Assembly: GCF_900215205.1 (NCBI RefSeq)
Contig: NZ_OBDY01000011.1
Coordinates: 62,001-126,000, forward strand
Reading direction: 5' to 3'
DNA from: Paractinoplanes atraurantiacus
GTDB taxonomy: Bacteria; Actinomycetota; Actinomycetes; Mycobacteriales; Micromonosporaceae
DNA length: 64,000 nucleotides
This document shows, in pieces, positions 57,640-64,000 of the stretch. Positions within the stretch are counted from its first letter, which is position 1; each line of letters starts with the position of its first letter. Both the position numbers and the translations under genes were made by a program. The notes beneath the pieces are model-generated. The model searched no databases. It saw only the letters and a program-made list of their open reading frames with translations, and was not told the DNA's origin.

Positions 57640-58640
57640 GATCCCTCCCGGGAGTCGACGATACGCCCGCCTTGTTCGACCTCGATGTCACGCAGCCGCT
57701 GCTTGGCCTTGCCGACCGCGCCGTACCCCTTGCCGTAGTGCCGTTCCAGGAAGAACTGGCCGATCATCAGGACGGTGCAGATGATCAGATACCAGATCAC
57801 GGCGGCCACCAGGACCGGGAACACCACGAAGGTCCGGGCCGAGACCGCGTTCAGCTGGAACCAGAGCTCGCCGGCGACCGGGACGTACGCCACCAATGAC
57901 GTGTCCTTGACCATCGCGATGGTCTCGTTGCCGGTCGGCGGCACGATCACCCGCATGGCCTGCGGCAGCACGATGCGCCGCAGCACCTGGAAGCGGGACA
58001 TGCCGAGCGCGACCGCGGCCTCGCTCTGTCCTTGATCGACGGACTGAAGACCGGCACGGACGATTTCGGCCATGTACGCGGCCTCGGACAACCCGAGCGC
58101 CAGCATGCCGGCCACGAATCCGGCCAGCAGGTCGGCCGCCCGGATGCTGTAGAACTGCCCGTTGAAGTTGTCGATGCCGAACAGGTCGCCGATCTGCTTG
58201 TCGAACGGCAGGCCGAAGCCGACCCGGCTCCACAGGATGTTCAGGTTGCCGAACAGGATCGCCAGGATCAGGCGCGGCACGGCCCGGAAGAACCAGGTGT
58301 AGACGAACGCCACCGACGACAGGATCTTGTTCGGCGACAGCCGCATGACGGCCAGGACGACGCCGAGCCCGATGCCGATCGCCATCGACGTGACGGTCAG
58401 CAGCAGGGTGCCGCGCAGGCCCTCGAGGACCGGCCCGGTGAACATGACCCCGCGCTTGCCGTCCTCATAGGACGAGAAGATGAACGACCAGCGGAAGTTG
58501 TCGTTCGTGACCAGCAGGTGCACGAACATCGCGGCGAGCACCGCGAGGACCGCGATCGTCACCCAGCGCCCGGGGTGCCGGACGGGCACGGCCTTGATCG
58601 GTTCCGGCCGTGCCCGCTCGGTGGTTGTCTGGTCGCTCAT
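57636..58640 (-). CDS. Polar amino-acid ABC transporter permease (HisM/GlnP type)
   Basis: 334 residues with an extended N-terminus and about six membrane helices. The PAAT/HEQRO motif ALGLSEAAYMAEIVRAGLQSVDQGQSEAAVALG and the EAA-like loop VLRRIVLPQAMRVIVPPTGNE (both continue over hydrophobic stretches) are clear. It should carry an amino acid released by the adjacent lipoprotein. The substrate cannot be predicted from the permease. Confidence 0.93.
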
Positions 58641-58650
58641 GTGCGGCGGA

Positions 58651-59556
58651 TCAGACCGACGGGTTCACTTCGGCGGTGGTGACGGCACCCGCCGTGACGC
58701 CCCACTTGTCGAGGATCGTCTTGTACGTGCCGTCGGCGATCAGCGCCTTGACGGCGTCGCCGATGACCCCCGCGAACTCGGTCTGGTCCTTGGCCACCAC
58801 GTAGCCGTACGGCGCCGAGTCGTAGATGTCGCCGACCAGCTCAAGCGTGCCGTTGGTCTGCTTCACCGCGTACGCCACGATCGGGGAGTCGGCCAGCATG
58901 GCCTCGTCCTTGCCGGTGTTGACGGCGTTCGTCGCGTCCGACTGCTTCTGGTACTGGTCGATCGTGATCTTGGCCTTGCCGGCGTCGGTGCACTTCTTCG
59001 AGCGCGCGTTCAGGTCGTCGACCTGCACGGTCGCGGTCTGCACGGCGATCTTCTTGCCGCAGACGTCGTTCGGGTCGATCGTGGCGCCCTTCTTGGCCGC
59101 CCACTGGGTGCCGGCCGAGAAGTAGGAGATCATGTTGACCTCCTTGAGCCGGTCCTTATTGATCGTGAACGACGAGACGCCGACGGCGTACTTGTCGCTG
59201 CTGACACCCGGGATGATGCTGTCGAACGTCGCCGACTGCCACTCGGTGGTCAGGCCCAGCTTCTGCGCGACCGCGTTGAACAGGTCGACGTCGAAGCCGA
59301 TGACCGTCTTGCCGTCGCTGTCCAGGTACTCGTTGGGCGCGTACGACGAGTCGGTGCCGATGACCAGCTTGCCGGCGCTCTTGATGTCGGCCGGAACCTT
59401 GTCGGCCAGCGAGGTGTCGGCGGAGGCGGTGGGCGCCGGGGCGCCGCTCGAGCCGGAGTCGTCGGACTCCGAGCCGCAGGCGCCCATCGACAACGTCAGC
59501 GCCGCCGCGGCGGCCAGGCCGAGGATCGCCCGGCGGCCTGAGGGGGTGCGGAACAT
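58651..59556 (-). CDS. Amino-acid-binding lipoprotein (SBP_bac_3)
   Basis: 301 residues, MFRTPSGRRAILGLAAAAAL then a lipobox (SMGACG, Cys about 27) and a Ser/Asp linker. The binding fold has LVIGTDSSYAPNEYLDSDGK, VIGFDVDLFNAVAQKLG, SVDxIIPG-like DSIIPGVSSDKYAVGVSSF and VAKDQTEFAGVIGDAV. AGGAG precedes the ATG. An extracytoplasmic receptor that feeds the permease. It starts only 29 bases downstream of livF. Confidence 0.93.
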   Translation of the reverse strand: MFRTPSGRRAILGLAAAAALTLSMGACGSESDDSGSSGAPAPTASADTSLADKVPADIKSAGKLVIGTDSSYAPNEYLDSDGKTVIGFDVDLFNAVAQKLGLTTEWQSATFDSIIPGVSSDKYAVGVSSFTINKDRLKEVNMISYFSAGTQWAAKKGATIDPNDVCGKKIAVQTATVQVDDLNARSKKCTDAGKAKITIDQYQKQSDATNAVNTGKDEAMLADSPIVAYAVKQTNGTLELVGDIYDSAPYGYVVAKDQTEFAGVIGDAVKALIADGTYKTILDKWGVTAGAVTTAEVNPSV

Positions 59557-59585
59557 GATGACTCCTAGTCGTCCAGAAAGGGGTG

Positions 59586-60296
59586 TTACGCGACGCCGAG
59601 GTAAGCGTCCTTGACCGCGGGATCGGTCAGGAGGTCGTTGCCGGAGCCCTCCTTGACGATCCGCCCGGTCTCCAAGACGTACGCGCGGTGCGCGCGCGAC
59701 AGGGCCTGCTGCGCATTCTGCTCCACCAGCAGCACGGTCGTGCCCTGTTGGTTGATCTCCACGATGATGTCGAAGATCTGCTGGATCAGCATCGGCGCCA
59801 GGCCCATCGAGGGCTCGTCGAGCAGCAGCAGCTTCGGCCGGCTCATCAGCGCGCGGCCCACGGCGAGCATCTGCTGCTCACCGCCGGACAGCGTGCCGCC
59901 GGCCTGCTTCTCCCGCTCCTTCAGGCGCGGGAACAGGTCGAACGCCCGCTGGAGGTCCTCGTCGACCTCGGCGCGGACCCGGCGCGTGTACGCGCCCATC
60001 TCCAGGTTCTCCCGCACGGTCATGCCGGGGAAGATGCCCCGGCCCTCCGGCGACTGCGAGACCCCGCGGATGACCCGCAGGTCGGCCCGCATCTTGGTGA
60101 TGTCCTGCCCATCAAAGTGGATCTTGCCCTGGCCGACGGGGCGCAAACCCGAGATGGCGCGCATCGTGGTCGACTTGCCGGCGCCGTTCGCGCCGATCAG
60201 CGCGACGATCTCGCCCTCGCCCACGGTCAGGCTGATGCCGTGCAGGGCCTCGATGCGCCCGTACGACACCGTGACGTTGTCCAGCTCAAGCAGCAT
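59586..60296 (-). CDS. livF: Branched-chain amino-acid ABC transporter ATPase LivF
   Basis: 236 residues, MLLELDNVTVSYGRIEALHG. Walker A GANGAGKSTTMRAI, signature LSGGEQQMLAVGRALM, Walker B LLLLDEPSMGLAP and the typical LivF C-terminus RAYVLETGRIVKEG. Start overlaps the livG stop. Cytoplasmic ATPase partner of LivG. Confidence 0.95.
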   Translation of the reverse strand: MLLELDNVTVSYGRIEALHGISLTVGEGEIVALIGANGAGKSTTMRAISGLRPVGQGKIHFDGQDITKMRADLRVIRGVSQSPEGRGIFPGMTVRENLEMGAYTRRVRAEVDEDLQRAFDLFPRLKEREKQAGGTLSGGEQQMLAVGRALMSRPKLLLLDEPSMGLAPMLIQQIFDIIVEINQQGTTVLLVEQNAQQALSRAHRAYVLETGRIVKEGSGNDLLTDPAVKDAYLGVA

Positions 60297-61176
60297 CGGT
60301 CGGCACTCCCAGATAGGCGGCGATGACCGCCGGGTTCTCCCGCACCTCGGCCGGCGTCCCCTCGGCGATCTTCTTGCCGAACTCCAGCACGACGATCCGG
60401 TCGGTGACGCCCATGACCAGGCGCATGTCGTGCTCGATGAGCAGCACCGTGACCCCGGTGTCGCGGATCTTGCGGATCAGCTCGAGCAGGGACTCCTTCT
60501 CGGCCGGGTTGAAGCCGGCGGCCGGCTCGTCCAGGCAGAGCAGACCCGGCTCGGTGGCCAGCGCCCGCGCGATCTCCAGGCGGCGCTGCTCGCCGTAGGC
60601 CAGGCTCCGGGCCAGCTCGCCGGCCCGGTGCTCGATGCCGACCAGCTTCAGCAGCTCGGTCGCCTTCTCCTTGGCCGCCCGCTCCTCGAGGGTGTGCCGG
60701 GACAAACCGAAGATCCGCTGTCCCGTACGGCGTACCTGCTGCACCGCCCGTCCGAAGCCGCTCTTGGCGTCGACCTCGACCAGCTCGTGCGGCTTGACCG
60801 GCACCCGCCAGGTGCGAAACAGCGCGCCGACCACACTGGTCTTGTGCCGGGCGTCGGCGCCGACCTGCACGTTCTCCAGCGCCGTCATCTCCGGGAACAA
60901 CCGGATGTTCTGGAACGTCCGCGCGATGCCGAGCCGGGTGATCTTGTGCCGCTGCTGGCCCACCAGGGTCTTGCCGCGGAACCGGATAGCGCCGCTGGTC
61001 GGCTTGACCACGCCGGTGACGGCGTTGAAGCAGGTCGTCTTGCCGGCGCCGTTCGGGCCGATCAGGCCGAGGATCTCGCCCTCCTTGACGGAGAAGTCCA
61101 CCCCGTCCAGGGCCGTCACACCGCCGAAGCGGATCGTGACGTTGTCGACCTCGAGCAGATTGTTGCGCTCACTCAC
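60286..61176 (-). CDS. livG: Branched-chain amino-acid ABC transporter ATPase LivG
   Basis: About 296 residues; I chose GTG (VSERNNLLEVDNV) with GGAAGG 8 nt upstream over an in-frame GTG 3 codons earlier. Walker A GPNGAGKTTCFNAV, signature SLAYGEQRRLEIARAL and Walker B GLLCLDEPAAGFNP. The insertion between about 90 and 150 is longer than in E. coli LivG, as in other actinobacteria. Overlaps livM. Confidence 0.94.
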   Translation of the reverse strand: MSERNNLLEVDNVTIRFGGVTALDGVDFSVKEGEILGLIGPNGAGKTTCFNAVTGVVKPTSGAIRFRGKTLVGQQRHKITRLGIARTFQNIRLFPEMTALENVQVGADARHKTSVVGALFRTWRVPVKPHELVEVDAKSGFGRAVQQVRRTGQRIFGLSRHTLEERAAKEKATELLKLVGIEHRAGELARSLAYGEQRRLEIARALATEPGLLCLDEPAAGFNPAEKESLLELIRKIRDTGVTVLLIEHDMRLVMGVTDRIVVLEFGKKIAEGTPAEVRENPAVIAAYLGVPTDAA

Positions 61177-62299
61177 CGACGGCACCTTCCTTAGCCCGGT
61201 CCTCCAGCTCGACCTTGCGCCGGCGGCTGGGCAGCAGACCCTGCGGCCGGAAGATCGTCATGACGATCAGGGCGACACCGAAGATCAGCAGCCGGTAGTC
61301 GGCGAACTCGCGGAACCGCTCCGGCAGATAGGCCAGCAGGATCGCGCCCAGCGCCACACCCAACTGGTTGCCGGCGCCGCCGATGACCACCGCGGCCACC
61401 CACAGGATCGACGTGAACAGGTCGAAGCCCTGCGCGTTGATGAACGTCTGCTTGCTGAAGAACAGCGCACCCGACAGGCCGCCCAGCGCCGCGCCGATCG
61501 CGAACGCCCACAGCTTGTACTTGAACGTCGGCACGCCCATGACCTCGGCCGCGTCCTCGTCCTCACGGATCGCCAGCCACGACCGGCCGACCCGGCTGCG
61601 CTCCAGCCGCCGCACGCCCAGCATGCAGATGAAGACCAGGGTCAGCGCCAGCCAGTAGAAGCCGATCACGTTGGACACACTGAAGATCGGCCGGCCCGCG
61701 GTGATGCCCGGGAACCAATCCATCCACTCCGGCCACGTGCCCTCCGAGGGCACCGGCACGCCGGTGATGCCCCGGTTGCCGTTGGTGATGTCGGAGTTCA
61801 GCGCGAACACCCGGATGATCTCACCGAAGCCGAGCGTCACGATCGCGAGATAGTCGCCGCGCAGGCGCAGCGTCGGCCAGCCCAGGATCACGCCGGACAC
61901 CATGGTCACCGCGATCGCGATCGGGACGCACACCACCCACGGGAACTGGATCACGACCGGCGAGTTCGGCGAGCCGAGGATCGCCACCGTGTAGGCGCCG
62001 ACCGCGTAGAAGCCGATGTAGCCCAGGTCGAGCAGGCCGGCGAGTCCGATCACGACGTTCAGGCCGACCGCGACCAGCACGTACACCGCGCAGAGGAACA
62101 GCACCGAGGTGAAGTCCGTGTCCGGGGTGCTGATCAGCGGGATTTCGAGGCCCGGCAACGCGTACAGGAAAATGATGAAAGCGAAAAGGACCGAGATCCG
62201 CCAGCCGTACGGAAGGTTCGCCCACCGGTCCCGCAGGCCGGTGACCGCGCGGACCCGGCCTTCGTCGGCCTTCCGCGCGGAATCGAGAACAGCCATCAT
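61169..62299 (-). CDS. livM: Branched-chain amino-acid ABC transporter permease LivM
   Basis: 376 residues, MMAVLDSARKADEGRVRAV. About nine membrane helices; motifs GLAGLLDLGYIGFYAVGAY and GDYLAIVTLGFGEIIRV are diagnostic, with LAIREDEDAAEVMGVPTFKYK in the EAA loop and GIGG-like VIGGAGNQLGVALGA. Its start overlaps the livH stop by 4 bases. Confidence 0.95.
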   Translation of the reverse strand: MMAVLDSARKADEGRVRAVTGLRDRWANLPYGWRISVLFAFIIFLYALPGLEIPLISTPDTDFTSVLFLCAVYVLVAVGLNVVIGLAGLLDLGYIGFYAVGAYTVAILGSPNSPVVIQFPWVVCVPIAIAVTMVSGVILGWPTLRLRGDYLAIVTLGFGEIIRVFALNSDITNGNRGITGVPVPSEGTWPEWMDWFPGITAGRPIFSVSNVIGFYWLALTLVFICMLGVRRLERSRVGRSWLAIREDEDAAEVMGVPTFKYKLWAFAIGAALGGLSGALFFSKQTFINAQGFDLFTSILWVAAVVIGGAGNQLGVALGAILLAYLPERFREFADYRLLIFGVALIVMTIFRPQGLLPSRRRKVELEDRAKEGAVGE

Positions 62300-63246
62300 G
62301 CCCGGGCCCTCCCCAGAGACTCACCCAACAGGCCCGTCGGGCGGAACAGCAACACGACCACGAGCATCACGAAGGCGACGACGTCCATCCACTCGTTGCC
62401 GAACACACCGGCGCCGTAGTTCTCCACCACGCCCAGCAGCAGGCCGCCCAGCAGGGCGCCGCGCAGGTTGCCGATACCGCCCAGCACCGCCGCGGTGAAC
62501 GCCTTGATACCGATCAGGAAGCCCACCGAGTACGTCGTGATGCCGACCTTGACGTCGTAGAGCACCGACGCCGCGCCGGCCATCATGCCGCCCAGCACGA
62601 AGATCAGCATGATGACGCGGTCCTTGTTGACGCCCATCAGGGCGGCCACGTCCGGGTTCTGCGCCACCGCCCGCACGCCACGGCCGAGCCGGGTGCGGTT
62701 GATGAAGATGTCCAGGCCGGCGAGCATCGCGAGCGCGCTCAGGATGATGCCGATCTGCAGGTTGGTGACGTCCGCGCCGAAGATCGTGAACTGCACCTTC
62801 GGCTGTACGAGACTCGGCATGCCCCGCGGCTGCCGGTCCGTGATCGCACCCACCAGCTCGAACAGGGCCACCGAGGCACCGATCGCGCTGATCAGGAAGA
62901 TCAGGCTGGGCGCGTTACGCTTGCGCAACGGCCGGTAGGCCACCCGCTCCACGATCAACGCGGTACCACCCGACGCCGCGCCGGCCGCCACGACCGCCAG
63001 CGCGATCAGTCCCAGCACCCCGAAGGTGCCCGGAGCCGACGCCCCCACACCGAAGCCCAGGCCGGCCCAGACGATCGTGGTAACGAACGTGCCGATCATG
63101 AAGACTTCGGAATGAGCGAAGTTGATCAGGCGCAGAACGCCGTAGACCAACGTGTAACCGAGAGCGACCAGGGCATAGATGGCGCCCTGCGTCAGTCCCG
63201 TCACGGTGAGCGACATGAAGTTGTCGCCCAGGAATTCAAAGTTCAA
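62296..63246 (-). CDS. livH: Branched-chain amino-acid ABC transporter permease LivH
   Basis: 316 residues, TTG start (LNFEFLGDNFMSLTVTGL) with GGAG 5 nt upstream. About eight membrane helices; motifs GLTQGAIYALVALGYTLVYG and FAHSEVFMIGTF (LivH signature), RAVAQNPDVAALMGVNKDR and AFTAAVLGGIGNLRGALLG. Follows livK after a hairpin. Confidence 0.95.
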   Translation of the reverse strand: MNFEFLGDNFMSLTVTGLTQGAIYALVALGYTLVYGVLRLINFAHSEVFMIGTFVTTIVWAGLGFGVGASAPGTFGVLGLIALAVVAAGAASGGTALIVERVAYRPLRKRNAPSLIFLISAIGASVALFELVGAITDRQPRGMPSLVQPKVQFTIFGADVTNLQIGIILSALAMLAGLDIFINRTRLGRGVRAVAQNPDVAALMGVNKDRVIMLIFVLGGMMAGAASVLYDVKVGITTYSVGFLIGIKAFTAAVLGGIGNLRGALLGGLLLGVVENYGAGVFGNEWMDVVAFVMLVVVLLFRPTGLLGESLGRARA

Positions 63247-63276
63247 CGCGACTCCAGCAAGGGAAAGTCATACAGG

Positions 63277-63312
63277 ACGTGCGGCCGAGAGCCAGAGCTC
63301 CCGACCGCACGT
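63277..63312 (-). terminator. Strong hairpin between livK and livH
   Basis: ACGTGCGG / CCGCACGT (63277-63284 / 63305-63312) with inner CGGGAGC/GCTCTCG (one G-T pair) and a TCTG loop: about 15 bp. No T-run directly follows. It should stabilise livK mRNA or attenuate the membrane genes. Confidence 0.6.
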
Positions 63313-63352
63313 TTCGCAGCTCAAACAAACCGTCAGAGAAGACCCGTCAAGG

Positions 63353-64000
63353 TCAGCTCTTCGGCGCCTCCTGGTCGGCCACGATCTTGCCGCCCGCGAC
63401 CTTGTACGCCCAGATCGCCACCGCGGACGGGTCGATCTCGCCGTTCTCCTGGAACTTGAAGCTGGTGGTCACGCCCTGGCCGGTGTAGCCGTCGACGAAG
63501 GTCTCCAGCTTCTCCCGGGTCGAGTTGCCCGCCTTGATGCCCGCCAGCAGGATGTTCGCGGCGTCGAAGGCCTCCGCGCTGTACGTGCCGGCGTCACGGC
63601 CGACAGCGGCCTTGTAGTCGGCCGCGAACGTGCCGCCCGCCTTCTCCGGCGGAACACACGGGCAGGTCAGGATCGCGCCCTCGGCGTTGGCGGCACCGGC
63701 GCCGTCGACGAACGCCTGGTCCTTCACACCGTCGCCGGCGACGAACTTCGCCTTGCCGCCCGCGTCGCGGTACTGCTTCAGGAACGGCGCGGCCTCACGG
63801 TAGTAACCGCCCCAGAAGATCGAGTCGGCGCCCGAGCTGTTGATCTGGGTGACCAGCGCGCCGAAGTCGGTCTGCTGCTCCTTGACCACGGCGTTCGCCG
63901 TCACGACCGAGCCCAGCGTCTTCTTCACCTGGTCGGCGAGGCCCTTGCCGTACTCCGAAGCGTCGTCCACCACGAAGGTCTTCTGGACCTTCATGACGTC
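63353..64000 (-). CDS. livK: Branched-chain amino-acid-binding protein LivK, 5' end outside window
   Basis: 216 C-terminal codons; the start and signal peptide lie beyond base 64000. Peripla_BP_6 fold: VVDDASEYGKGLADQVKK, DSIFWGGYYREAAPFLKQ and TYSAEAFDAANILLAGIK. It delivers branched-chain amino acids, or a similar ligand, to LivHMGF. First gene of the operon. Confidence 0.92.
   Translation of the reverse strand, partial: DVMKVQKTFVVDDASEYGKGLADQVKKTLGSVVTANAVVKEQQTDFGALVTQINSSGADSIFWGGYYREAAPFLKQYRDAGGKAKFVAGDGVKDQAFVDGAGAANAEGAILTCPCVPPEKAGGTFAADYKAAVGRDAGTYSAEAFDAANILLAGIKAGNSTREKLETFVDGYTGQGVTTSFKFQENGEIDPSAVAIWAYKVAGGKIVADQEAPKS

Overview
The window is GC-rich chromosomal DNA of a high-GC Gram-positive actinobacterium. 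The evidence is WhiA, RbpA, OpcA, a SufR-led suf operon containing a Rieske ferredoxin, two mycothiol-type maleylpyruvate isomerase family proteins, many GTG/TTG starts, and several genes that look leaderless (TAnnnT about 7 nt before the start codon). Gene order and protein style suggest Micromonosporales (Actinoplanes/Micromonospora-like), but genus cannot be fixed from sequence alone. Almost everything is core genome. I see no prophage, insertion sequence, CRISPR array, rRNA or tRNA.

Layout. 0-7 kb: a partial mycothiol-enzyme-like gene, then the minus-strand sufR-B-D-Rieske-C-S-U-T operon. 7-11 kb: ctaA, an ATP-grasp gene with a small unknown gene, and ctaB (heme A synthesis). 11-18 kb: the plus-strand pentose-phosphate cluster tkt-tal-zwf-opcA-pgl, then an acetyltransferase. 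18.6-28.7 kb, minus strand: in transcription order uvrC, rapZ, yvcK, whiA, a coiled-coil repeat gene, gap, pgk, tpiA, secG, rbpA. 28.8-32.5 kb: a secreted Rieske lipoprotein and uvrA. 32.7-38.9 kb: a large membrane protein, rsgA, an isomerase/MBL hydrolase pair, a broken XRE-regulator remnant, nadK, and a ClpP-like protein without its catalytic triad. 39-46.3 kb: a divergent second-type L11, a lytic transglycosylase lipoprotein, typA, terC behind a probable Mn2+ riboswitch, and small ABM, VOC and GNAT proteins. 46.3-56.8 kb: uvrB, a probable structured RNA, coaE-grpB, rpsA, a methyltransferase with DUF2945 and DUF3140 genes, an ArsR regulator, a membrane protein and polA. 56.9-64 kb: a polar amino-acid ABC operon directly downstream of a branched-chain amino-acid (liv) ABC operon whose livK runs off the window.

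What stands out. uvrA, uvrB, uvrC and polA lie far apart but all carry nTGTC(G/A)nnn-N8-TAnnnT. This is the form I recall for the mycobacterial RecA-independent (PafBC-type) DNA-damage promoter, and it suggests one excision-repair regulon across the window. Between uvrB and coaE, a consensus-like promoter fires into a 145-nt element closed by an 18-bp long-range stem; it looks like an undescribed non-coding RNA. Other items for follow-up are the divergent L11 lacking the prolines of the thiopeptide-binding loop, the triad-less ClpP, and several in-frame tandem-repeat expansions (coiled-coil gene, GNAT protein, UvrC).
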